DNA of 22,081 nucleotides, taken from a virus. The stretch's first letter is position 1. Every line of letters begins with the position of its first letter. A model generated the notes under the pieces. It had not been told where the DNA came from and searched no databases. It was given only the letters and a program-made list of their open reading frames with translations. The stretch spans positions 1 through 22,081 of the IMG/VR virus record IMGVR_UViG_3300042673_000600; one strand, 5' to 3'. A program made the position numbers and the translations under genes. Below, one piece after another: positions 1-5,825 of the stretch.

Positions 1-465
1 TCCTTTCTTACCACCAACCATTCCCCAAAAAGCACTTTGTTTGTTAGTTGTGTGACCAAATCCAAATGCGTTATAAACTCTTTCTTTTCTGATTGTATCT
101 CTTTTTCCACTTTCGTATACATGAATTACACTTCTTTGTCTCCATCCAAAATCATCATACCAAATGTAAGGCATTGGTTGATACCATCCCCAATTATTCC
201 ATTGCCATCCCCAATTATTACCACCCCATCCCCAATTGTTTGGTCGTGCAATTATATTATAGTTTGGTCTAGATGTTTCTGGTGGATTGTTTCTCCAACT
301 ACTCACATTATTTTGTTGTGGTATAGATGGTTGAACTCTTGTTTGGGTTGATTGTGATTGTTGAGATGTGTTTGTTCTCCAACTGCTAACTTGTGCATTT
401 AACATAATTGCACATATTAGAACTAACAATATTGTTAATCCACTAATCAATAATAATTTTTTCAT
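1..465 (-). CDS. Secreted Trp/Asn/Gly-rich repeat protein, C-terminus cut by the window edge
   Basis: An open frame begins at ATG 465-463 and runs without a stop to base 1 (155 codons), so the C-terminus lies outside the window. Residues 1-25 form a signal peptide (MKKLLLISG, a hydrophobic core, then LNAQ), with Gln at the expected +1 position as is common in Bacteroidetes. Then comes a Gln/Ser/Thr-rich linker with two 'SSWR' repeats (about 27-60), then three NNWGW units in a 7-residue period and a degenerate DDFGW unit. The start overlaps the stop of the small basic gene upstream (TAATG), so the two are translationally coupled. Composition suggests a surface or extracellular matrix-like protein, perhaps a substrate of the CsgG-like protein encoded two genes upstream; that role is inference. 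No family is recognised. The signal peptide, frame and coupling are seen directly. Confidence 0.72.
   Translation of the reverse strand, partial: MKKLLLISGLTILLVLICAIMLNAQVSSWRTNTSQQSQSTQTRVQPSIPQQNNVSSWRNNPPETSRPNYNIIARPNNWGWGGNNWGWQWNNWGWYQPMPYIWYDDFGWRQRSVIHVYESGKRDTIRKERVYNAFGFGHTTNKQSAFWGMVGGKKG
184..240 (-). repeat. Three 15-nt units with 21-nt period, coding NNWGW
   Basis: On the plus strand the unit ccatccccaattatt occurs at 184-198 and 205-219, and with one change (ccatccccaattgtt) at 226-240; the spacing is exactly 21 nt. On the minus strand each unit encodes Asn-Asn-Trp-Gly-Trp. A degenerate fourth unit (DDFGW) lies at about 152-166 on the C-terminal side. The in-frame period and conserved peptide mark it as a coding repeat rather than a CRISPR or regulatory iteron. 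Confidence 0.85.
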
Positions 466-572
466 TACTTTATTTTTTGTAAGATGGCTAAATTCTTCTT
501 CATTTGTTCTGATTTTTTAACCCCAGAACGTCTGCTTCTCATTGCTCTTTTTTTCTTTGGTGCCGCTGCCAT
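465..572 (-). CDS. Small, very basic 35-residue protein of unknown function
   Basis: ATG at 572-570 opens a 35-codon frame ending TAA at 467-465, whose last base is the first base of the next gene's ATG. The peptide begins MAAAPKKKRAMRSRRSGVKK; about a third of its residues are Lys or Arg and acidic residues are almost absent. It fills the only sizeable gap between the CsgG-like gene (stop at 584) and the Trp-rich gene, and has an A/T-rich leader like its neighbours. The charge suggests nucleic-acid or ribosome binding, or packing with DNA; no family is recognised. The exact TAATG coupling and the fit into the gap are the main reasons for calling it. It could still be a non-coding leader. Confidence 0.55.
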   Translation of the reverse strand: MAAAPKKKRAMRSRRSGVKKSEQMKKNLAILQKIK

Positions 573-583
573 TTGTATAAATT

Positions 584-1303
584 TTATTTTGTGTAAATAC
601 CTTTTTTAATCATTCTACCCAATATTCTTGCACAAGCTATATCCAATGCTTTTTTAGTTGCTATTGAAATTGTTGATTGATTAAACTTTACTTCATCAAC
701 CGTTGCATCTGAAAGGAACGTTAATTCTCTTTTAGTTGTTGCTTCACCTAATCCACTTGCTGCAAATATTTCACCGGTCTCTGCATCAGTAAATCTAACT
801 TGTAAACCGATACGAGTAACCATCATATTTTTAACACCATTACTTAAATTTACTGTCTCATCTTCTGATACTGAATAATCATAACATTCAATCTCTACAA
901 AATAATGTGCTAATCGGATTTTACCCCTACCATCGAGCTTATCTTGCGATATACCGCTCTGCGATGCTTGAAACTGCTTAACCATGCGATTTTTAATTTC
1001 AGTTTTATCTTCTGTAAATGTAAATCTATTAAGATTACTAAGATACTCCAATGTAATATTAGCCACACCGAGACCGACACGTTTTTCTTTAAGTTCCGGA
1101 TATTGTTCGTACATTTCTTCACTTATACCACATTTTAAAATTTGAATTGGAATGGTAGGCCCGTCATAATCCATATATTGGCTTATGTCCACTTTTGTTT
1201 CAAAACTTGCTTTGTATTGTTCTGTTTTAGTTGAACCTATATTCTGACTACTTGCAACAAGACTTACTAAACAAAAACTTAATAAAACGAATAAACTTTT
1301 CAT
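584..1303 (-). CDS. CsgG-like exported protein (curli-type secretion pore family), no lipobox
   Basis: 239 residues. Residues 1-19 are a signal peptide with cleavage expected before Gln20 (ASS|Q). The mature part follows the CsgG/HfaB layout: a strand-helix start near 75-95, an Ala-His-Tyr-Phe-Val-Glu strand near 132-137 (where CsgG has its 'multidrug/Val-Glu-Gly' strand), the hairpin GLQVRFTDAETGEIFAASG at 166-184, matching CsgG's 'L-R-V-V-N-x-x-T-G-E-I' strand pair, and a C-terminal helix (about 207-232). CsgG forms a nonameric outer-membrane pore that exports curli subunits; T4-like marine phages are known to carry csgG relatives. Unlike CsgG, there is no lipobox Cys, so membrane attachment would differ. 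It starts 6 bases after the metallophosphoesterase stop. Substrates could be the adjacent Trp-rich protein or the secreted proteins upstream (inference). It could also be a periplasmic member of the wider CsgG/YajG fold group. Confidence 0.62.
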   Translation of the reverse strand: MKSLFVLLSFCLVSLVASSQNIGSTKTEQYKASFETKVDISQYMDYDGPTIPIQILKCGISEEMYEQYPELKEKRVGLGVANITLEYLSNLNRFTFTEDKTEIKNRMVKQFQASQSGISQDKLDGRGKIRLAHYFVEIECYDYSVSEDETVNLSNGVKNMMVTRIGLQVRFTDAETGEIFAASGLGEATTKRELTFLSDATVDEVKFNQSTISIATKKALDIACARILGRMIKKGIYTK

Positions 1304-1309
1304 ACATTC

Positions 1310-2026
1310 TTACTTTTTATATAAATATAGATTTTCATCGTTATCAATACAAATTGCACTCATATTCTCCACCCAATCTCCACTATTAACATATCTTTTG
1401 CCATTTATCATTCTATCTTCGGGTTGATGTATATGCCCACACATTACACCATCACATCCTTTTTTGGTTGCCATAGATAATGCCGTAACTTCAAAATCGT
1501 TTATGTAGTTTGTTGCTACTTTTACACCCGCCTTTATTTTTTGTGATATAGACTGATATGGTAACTTTCTTAATTTACGATAATGATTATACCACCTATT
1601 AAGTGTAAGTGCAAAATCATATCCTATTGCCCCTATTTTGGACAACCACTTATACTTTGTAATAAAGACATCAATCACATCTCCGTGAAATATATAATAC
1701 TTTTTATCACTCAATTCCAAAACATAATCTTCTCTAATTTCAATACCTCCAAAATGATTACCAATAAACTCTTGTATAAATTCATCGTGATTACCTCTTA
1801 TCCAAACTAATTGAGTTTTATTAGATAACTTTAATAACTTACTGATTACTTTTGTATGTTGCTTTTTCCATTTTGCACCTCTATTCAATGCCCACCCATC
1901 TATGATATCTCCATTTAGGATTAGGAGGTCAGTTGGATGTTCGTCTATAAATTGTATAAACTCTTCAGCCTTACTATCCTTTGTTCCTAAATGTAAGTCG
2001 GATACTATGATTGCTTTGTATTTCAT
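1310..2026 (-). CDS. LpxH-like calcineurin-type metallophosphoesterase
   Basis: A 238-residue two-metal phosphoesterase. All metal ligand motifs are present: SDLHLG (Asp10, His12), NGDIID (Asp40, Asp43), RGNHD (78-81), FHGD (His114-Asp116) and CGHIH (197-200). The spacing, the GDIIDGW block, and the SGDWVE block near 215-220 are those of the Bacteroidetes UDP-2,3-diacylglucosamine diphosphatase-like family (COG2908), which cleaves a lipid A precursor at the membrane surface. I chose ATG 2026 rather than the in-frame ATG at 2083: conserved sequence starts there, and it gives an ATGA overlap with the glycosyltransferase stop, whereas 2083 would overlap by 61 nt. Its pairing with a GT2 enzyme suggests lipid A or glycolipid remodelling by the phage (inference); a different phosphomonoester or diester substrate is possible. 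Confidence 0.83.
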   Translation of the reverse strand: MKYKAIIVSDLHLGTKDSKAEEFIQFIDEHPTDLLILNGDIIDGWALNRGAKWKKQHTKVISKLLKLSNKTQLVWIRGNHDEFIQEFIGNHFGGIEIREDYVLELSDKKYYIFHGDVIDVFITKYKWLSKIGAIGYDFALTLNRWYNHYRKLRKLPYQSISQKIKAGVKVATNYINDFEVTALSMATKKGCDGVMCGHIHQPEDRMINGKRYVNSGDWVENMSAICIDNDENLYLYKK

Positions 2027-2718
2027 TTCCAATAATTGTGATGTTTTTTGAAAAATTCTGTATTGTTTCGGTTGATGTAGCATTTAATACTTAATAAAAA
2101 CATATAAAAAAATCCTTTGTTCTTAAATCTTCTTGCAGATGTCCATACTCCCTTTGTTTTGTGTATTTTCATTACTTCTGCTTTTTGAGAAACCCAATAA
2201 TCTTCTGCAAATAAATGAGTTTCATCGTATCCACCTGTTTTCCAATATGCTTCCGTTTTCCACAATTGAAATCCACCAATAGCAAAAGGTGTACCTAATA
2301 GATTGCTCATTCTTTGTTGAATATCAAATAAACGGAATATCCAATTAAATCCTTTTTCAGTTTGAAATGGAACAGTTACTAAATCAGTATCATATGCCAA
2401 ACATTCTCCTAATACAAATTTGTTTAATAACATTATATCTGCATCCAAAAATAATATGTAAGGAGTGGTTACTAATTTACTACCTTCTAATCTTGCCTTT
2501 GCAGGAAACCCACCTTTAATTAGTTCAATATTTAGTGAATATCGGTAGTCATTCTTCGTATATTGTAAAAAATTTAAACTGATATCCTCATCGGAAGTAT
2601 CTGCAATAATAATTCTAGTTCCTGCGAACCCCACTTGCTTTGCAATAAATGCAATACACTCATATATGTTGTCTCTTTCATTTTTACAAGGTATTACTAT
2701 GGTTAATTGGTTATTCAT
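2023..2718 (-). CDS. GT2-family glycosyltransferase
   Basis: 231 residues with a GT-A fold signature. VIPCKNE (8-14) is the nucleotide-sugar-binding start of family 2, LDADIM (91-96) holds the DxD metal/nucleotide motif (Asp92, Asp94), GGFQLWK (148-154) forms the acceptor loop, and Glu172-Asp173 in FAEDYW supplies the likely catalytic base. The C-terminus has a hydrophobic stretch at about 208-221 (GFFYMFLLSIKCYI) that may attach it to the inner membrane. It transfers a sugar from a nucleotide donor to an unknown acceptor, plausibly a lipid or polysaccharide. It is translationally coupled (ATGA) to the LpxH-like gene, so the two probably act together. Its ATG lies only 14 bases past a terminator, so expression needs read-through or a promoter inside the hairpin region. 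Confidence 0.85.
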   Translation of the reverse strand: MNNQLTIVIPCKNERDNIYECIAFIAKQVGFAGTRIIIADTSDEDISLNFLQYTKNDYRYSLNIELIKGGFPAKARLEGSKLVTTPYILFLDADIMLLNKFVLGECLAYDTDLVTVPFQTEKGFNWIFRLFDIQQRMSNLLGTPFAIGGFQLWKTEAYWKTGGYDETHLFAEDYWVSQKAEVMKIHKTKGVWTSARRFKNKGFFYMFLLSIKCYINRNNTEFFKKHHNYWK

Positions 2719-2724
2719 ATCTAT

Positions 2725-2756
2725 AAATAAAAAACCCCCACCTAAAGTGAGGGTTT
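2725..2756 (-). terminator. Rho-independent terminator, minus strand
   Basis: On the minus strand a 10-bp stem AAACCCTCAC / GTGGGGGTTT closes a 5-nt loop (TTTAG; plus coordinates 2732-2741, loop 2742-2746, 2747-2756). The stem contains one U-G wobble, which on the plus strand would be a C-A mismatch, so the hairpin fits minus-strand RNA better. It is followed by TTTTTTATTT (the last stem bases run into the U tract). It begins 18 nt after the stop of the holin-like gene and ends the cassette 2774-10052 or a longer transcript. It is the only convincing terminator in the window. Confidence 0.85.
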
Positions 2757-2773
2757 ATAATGTTAATTAATTA

Positions 2774-3034
2774 TTAACCTAATTCTTCTTCTTTCTTTGG
2801 TTCTGCTTTTTTACTAGTAAATTTATCCAAAGTATCTGCACCCATACCGATAGCAGTAATTACCATTACGGCATTTACTAATTCAGCGGCTGGTTTGAAA
2901 TGGTCTTCGGAAAATGAATTAGCCAACATTGTACCACATAAGAATAACGCACCTATAAATGCGATTACTGGTTTTACGGAAATTGCTCCTCTTTCATCTT
3001 TGAAAATGTCAATTGCCCACTCTTTAAATGTCAT
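2774..3034 (-). CDS. Holin-like small membrane protein
   Basis: 86 residues with a cytoplasmic-looking N-terminus (1-19), a first membrane segment (about 21-40, KPVIAFIGALFLCGTMLANS), a short acidic turn, a second segment (about 49-67) and a Lys/Glu-rich soluble tail. Two segments with a charged tail and the closing 'GADTLDKF' pattern fit small two-helix phage holins, which make lesions in the inner membrane to time lysis. The start has one of the few good Shine-Dalgarno sites here (TAAGGGAG, 5 nt from ATG), suggesting strong or independently tuned translation. It is the last gene before the terminator and follows two other membrane proteins. No endolysin is visible in the window, so the lysis assignment is inference; it could instead be a structural membrane protein. 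Confidence 0.55.
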   Translation of the reverse strand: MTFKEWAIDIFKDERGAISVKPVIAFIGALFLCGTMLANSFSEDHFKPAAELVNAVMVITAIGMGADTLDKFTSKKAEPKKEEELG

Positions 3035-3039
3035 AATTA

Positions 3040-3047
3040 CTCCCTTA
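3040..3047 (-). promoter_or_regulatory. Shine-Dalgarno site TAAGGGAG for the holin-like gene
   Basis: On the minus strand TAAGGGAG is followed by five bases and ATG at 3034. Most starts in the window lack such a site and have only A/T-rich leaders, so this one stands out and supports the start chosen. Confidence 0.65.
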
Positions 3048-3084
3048 TTTTTGTTGTTATGATTATTTTTTATTTAACACCCTA

Positions 3085-3438
3085 TTACCATTTAGGTGCT
3101 TCTTCTTTGAACTCATCACCTTCTTTCTTTTTAGGTTTTGGTGCTGCAGTTGCAGGAGTTGCACTTTTTTCTTTAATGATTACTGTTTTAGTTCCACCAC
3201 CGGCTGCTTGTTGTTGAGCCGGTATGTTGATGTTGATTGATTGAGGTTGAACTTGTTTATCACTCTCTTTTGGTTTTTGCATATAAGTCATTAAGAATGC
3301 TCCACCTGCCGTTACTAATGTACCAATTGTACCAATCATAGTTTTTTTCAAACCACTCATTGTACCATCATTATGTTTTTCGTTTTTAGCCATTGCAACT
3401 TCCTCAGTTGTTTTGGTTGTTTTTGTTGCCTTTGCCAT
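3085..3438 (-). CDS. Single-pass membrane protein with Gln/Lys-rich tail, unknown
   Basis: 117 residues. The N-terminal 30 residues are polar and rich in Lys and Thr; one membrane segment spans about 33-53 (TMIGTIGTLVTAGGAFLMTY). Then comes a low-complexity tail with a Gln/Asn/Ile patch, QQQ, a Lys-rich hinge and an acidic end closing in Trp. There is no cleavable signal peptide. Topology could be N-in with the tail in the periplasm, which would suit a spanin-like or holin-regulating role, but no motif shows this. It lies between the 239-residue membrane protein and the holin-like gene, with 41-50 nt gaps, and has the AATAAAATATAATATG type leader. Function unknown; it starts MAKATK, with a possible internal start at Met16. 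Confidence 0.6.
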   Translation of the reverse strand: MAKATKTTKTTEEVAMAKNEKHNDGTMSGLKKTMIGTIGTLVTAGGAFLMTYMQKPKESDKQVQPQSININIPAQQQAAGGGTKTVIIKEKSATPATAAPKPKKKEGDEFKEEAPKW

Positions 3439-3479
3439 ATTATATTTTATTAAATTCTGTTATTCGTAATTGATTAATA

Positions 3480-4199
3480 TTATCCTGCGAATGCTTTAGT
3501 AAATCCTTGAGGACAAGTTCTTGTACATATCAAATCTGCAATAATAGGTGCGACTGCCGCTCCGATTGCAATACCAACGCCAGCTGGTGTTGCCCATAAG
3601 TGTGCCGACTCTAAACTTTTAGCTAAACAATTTGAAATTACATTTTTTAATATTTCGTGGTCAACACTATCACTAACACCTGGTATTTGTAAAAATGCCT
3701 CTGTTACAATTGCACTCATTGCCGTTACAACTACAACTTTAGCCGCCATATCTGCAATATAGAGAACAGGTGTTGCCATTAACGATAATGTGGTTGATGT
3801 TGCGGCTCCAGCTGGTTGAGCCGGTGTAAATGCTGCAATAACACCTGCAGAGATTGCTGCCGTTATTGCTATATTACATGCATTTTCATCCGCCCATTGA
3901 TATGCCATTACAGCACCATCTTTTACTACTTCATAACCTTCTTTAACTCCAGACTCTATTTGATTTCCAATATTGATGAGTACCGGTACTACTTCTTCTT
4001 CCCATTCTCTACCAGTTACATCTTCAATTCTATGATTTATTTCAGGATGGTCGTGTATGTACCTTATTGCTTTATCGGTAAGTCCCCATGATTCACATGT
4101 TGAACAAGGGCCGTCACCACCAAATCCATACCATCTTACATTGTTATCTCCGCAATCTGAGCGATGATAAACTATTCCGTCTCCGTTTCTGTCTGCCAT
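3480..4199 (-). CDS. Cys-rich N-terminus, hydrophobic C-terminus; unknown membrane protein
   Basis: 239 residues, no recognised family. Residues 1-40 start with DRNGDG, an incomplete calcium-loop-like motif, and carry Cys16, Cys32 and Cys35 in a Gly/Asp/Trp-rich segment. A polar helical region follows (41-100), then Ala/Val-rich hydrophobic stretches at about 108-125, 133-160 and 203-224, and Cys225/Cys229 near the C-terminus. There is no classical signal peptide. The layout (soluble head, several weakly hydrophobic Ala/Gly-rich helices) resembles pore-forming or membrane-inserting proteins more than an enzyme, and it sits just upstream of two small membrane proteins. A lysis, superinfection-exclusion or envelope-targeting role is inference. 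Start chosen at ATG 4199, 12 nt after the lipoprotein stop, with an A-rich leader. Confidence 0.6.
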   Translation of the reverse strand: MADRNGDGIVYHRSDCGDNNVRWYGFGGDGPCSTCESWGLTDKAIRYIHDHPEINHRIEDVTGREWEEEVVPVLINIGNQIESGVKEGYEVVKDGAVMAYQWADENACNIAITAAISAGVIAAFTPAQPAGAATSTTLSLMATPVLYIADMAAKVVVVTAMSAIVTEAFLQIPGVSDSVDHEILKNVISNCLAKSLESAHLWATPAGVGIAIGAAVAPIIADLICTRTCPQGFTKAFAG

Positions 4200-4211
4200 A
4201 ATTTTTGTTTT

Positions 4212-4577
4212 TTATATTTTGTTAAAATCTGTTATTCCTAATTGATTACCTTTGTTATCAAATAATGCAATTCTATATGCTGATGATGGTAATGCGGTTG
4301 TATATACTTTTAATATATTATCCCCAACTTTTACTTCACTTGTTGATTTAGATACTACTCTATTTGAGATATCGAATATTTTTATTGTTACTATTTGTGT
4401 AGTTTCACTTTTAACATTCATAGATACCTGTGATGTTACAAATGGTGATTCTAATTTAATACCACTTACACTATTGATTGCTAATTCCGATGGTACTTTA
4501 TTTATTGGTATTGGTACATCTATTTTTGTACATCCTACAAATACCAGGACTAACGCTATTAAAATTAATTTCTTCAT
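4212..4577 (-). CDS. Lipoprotein with Ig-like/T9SS-tail-like domain (paralogue of the next gene upstream)
   Basis: 121 residues. MKKLILIALVLVFVGC is a lipoprotein signal with the lipobox VFVGC (Cys16 is acylated). After the Cys come Thr-Lys-Ile-Asp, a partial match to the Bacteroidetes surface-export signal for lipoproteins (Cys-x-Lys followed by acidic residues). A Pro-rich linker leads to a beta-sandwich-like domain (about 45-121) with strands 'IKIFDISNRVV', 'VGDNILKVYT' and 'YRIALFDNKG', which resembles the Ig-like type A sorting domain of the type IX secretion system. That likeness may be only of fold. It starts one base after the stop of its paralogue. Likely outer-membrane or surface anchored; partner proteins in the cassette are probable but not shown. 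Confidence 0.68.
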   Translation of the reverse strand: MKKLILIALVLVFVGCTKIDVPIPINKVPSELAINSVSGIKLESPFVTSQVSMNVKSETTQIVTIKIFDISNRVVSKSTSEVKVGDNILKVYTTALPSSAYRIALFDNKGNQLGITDFNKI

Positions 4578-4578
4578 T

Positions 4579-4923
4579 TTATTTTATTATTATTGTTGTT
4601 TTACCTATTTTAGTTTTTGTAACATCTTCCAATAACAAATATAAATATTTACTTTGTAGTCCTTTAGTGTATATTTTCTTTTTATTTATTCCAATTTGTC
4701 CATTAAATCTTTCTCTTGTCAAAACTTGGTTGGTTGTACTATCACCTACTGTTAAAGTATATACACCATTTTTAGTTAAATCAAATTGTATTTCTTGTCC
4801 GTTTTCTACACTACTTTGTGGCACACTAAACACACTTACAATAATTGGTTTTGGTTCAGGTCTAACTTCTACCTTTCTACACCCTACCAAAGTCAATACT
4901 AATATGAATAATATCTTTTTCAT
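4579..4923 (-). CDS. Lipoprotein, paralogue of the following gene
   Basis: 114 residues. MKKILFILVLTLVGC carries the lipobox TLVGC (Cys15), then Arg-Lys-Val-Glu-Val, again the partial Cys-x-Lys-x-acidic export-like motif, and a Pro-rich linker. The remaining 80 residues form a predicted beta-sandwich. Its end aligns by eye with that of the next lipoprotein (KIYTKGL against KVYTTAL, then LLLEDVTKTKIGKT against IALFDNKGNQLGIT), so the pair arose by duplication. Its ATG shares a base with the stop of the beta-barrel gene (TAATG), tying the two in translation, as expected if the lipoprotein is an accessory of the barrel. No enzymatic motif is seen. Confidence 0.68.
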   Translation of the reverse strand: MKKILFILVLTLVGCRKVEVRPEPKPIIVSVFSVPQSSVENGQEIQFDLTKNGVYTLTVGDSTTNQVLTRERFNGQIGINKKKIYTKGLQSKYLYLLLEDVTKTKIGKTTIIIK

Positions 4924-5825
4924 TAAAATTGAAAGTTTGTTCCTATCATAAATAGAATTGGGTTACTCTTTTTATATCCAACCGACTCACTTAATTTATC
5001 CCAAGTTGTATTATATCTGATATTAGTGTTTAATATAAATCTTTTAGTTATTTTCCAATCCATAGATGTACCATAATATAAGTCCAAATTGAAATCATCT
5101 AAATATGCTAAATCCGATGCCGTTCCATCTTTGAATACTTTGTAGATATCACTCATAGCAAATATTTGTGGTGAGATGTTTACTCTTTTTGTTTTCAATG
5201 TATAGGTGTACATTGCCATACCCCTATAAGTTATTTGAGATGCTGCCGGCATTGTTGGATAAATTAAACCCACAAAATTACCATCGGTGTCTACTGTATA
5301 TTTTCCTTCCCACTCACCGTCGTATGTTCCCCAAAAAGATTTTGATGCAATTACACTATAACCAAATGTTCCCCATTTTTTAGTTCTAAATACATCTATG
5401 AATGATAAGGTAATATCTTTTTGGAAATTAAAGTCGGTTGAGTAAAATGATTGCAATGTAGTAGTTCTTGTATCCGTATTTCTACTAAAACCATAACCTA
5501 CTCCATAATAATTCCATATAGGATTTATTGATGATGCGAATGAGTGACCCCATTTACCATTATTTGATGTTTTACTATATCCCAAATTTAAGGTAGTAGA
5601 TACTTGCTTTCCAATTATACCTACTGAAAGGTTTGAAGATGAAAGTACATCTTTTGAAAAATCAATATACGACTCTAATATACCTAAATTATTCCAATCA
5701 CTACTTTCTCCAAATAATTCTTTTGGTGATAGTTGTAATGTATCAGGTGGTTGTATTTGTCCGAAAGCTTTATCTGTAATTAAACAAGCAATTATAAATG
5801 TTATAAATACTATTAAATGTCTCAT
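4923..5825 (-). CDS. Outer-membrane beta-barrel-like protein
   Basis: 300 residues. The signal peptide MRHLIVFITFIIACLITDKAFG precedes Gln23, the expected +1 Gln. From about residue 65 the sequence alternates polar and aromatic residues in many short segments (for example TLNLGYSKTS, YYGVGYGFSR, FGYSVIASKSF, ILNTNIRYNTTW), and the protein ends in Phe after GTNFQF, the C-terminal aromatic signal recognised by the BAM machinery. Length and pattern fit a 10-14-strand outer-membrane barrel. It is coupled by TAATG both to the PA14/cohesin-like gene before it and the lipoprotein gene after it. It could be a pore, an anchor for the secreted proteins, or a receptor mask. Phage-encoded barrels are uncommon. 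No closer family is recognised. Confidence 0.7.
   Translation of the reverse strand: MRHLIVFITFIIACLITDKAFGQIQPPDTLQLSPKELFGESSDWNNLGILESYIDFSKDVLSSSNLSVGIIGKQVSTTLNLGYSKTSNNGKWGHSFASSINPIWNYYGVGYGFSRNTDTRTTTLQSFYSTDFNFQKDITLSFIDVFRTKKWGTFGYSVIASKSFWGTYDGEWEGKYTVDTDGNFVGLIYPTMPAASQITYRGMAMYTYTLKTKRVNISPQIFAMSDIYKVFKDGTASDLAYLDDFNLDLYYGTSMDWKITKRFILNTNIRYNTTWDKLSESVGYKKSNPILFMIGTNFQF

Noticed and set aside
184-240. Possible CRISPR or iteron array
   Set aside because: Units are 15 nt with a 21-nt period, in frame, and encode a conserved peptide; there are no variable spacers of CRISPR length.
37-351. Plus-strand open frame of 104 codons near the left edge
   Set aside because: It lies antisense to the Trp-rich gene, whose minus-strand frame has a signal peptide, in-frame peptide repeats and coupling to its neighbour. 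The plus-strand translation is low-complexity Ser/Pro/Ile sequence with no motif.
2027-2083. N-terminal extension of the metallophosphoesterase to ATG 2083
   Set aside because: It would overlap the glycosyltransferase by 61 nt and adds residues absent from the family; ATG 2026 gives the common ATGA overlap and starts at the conserved first strand.
4252-4951. Plus-strand open frames with hydrophobic, Phe/Ile-rich translations
   Set aside because: They mirror two lipoprotein genes with clear lipoboxes; hydrophobicity arises from the complement of Lys/Asn/Glu-rich codons in AT-rich DNA.
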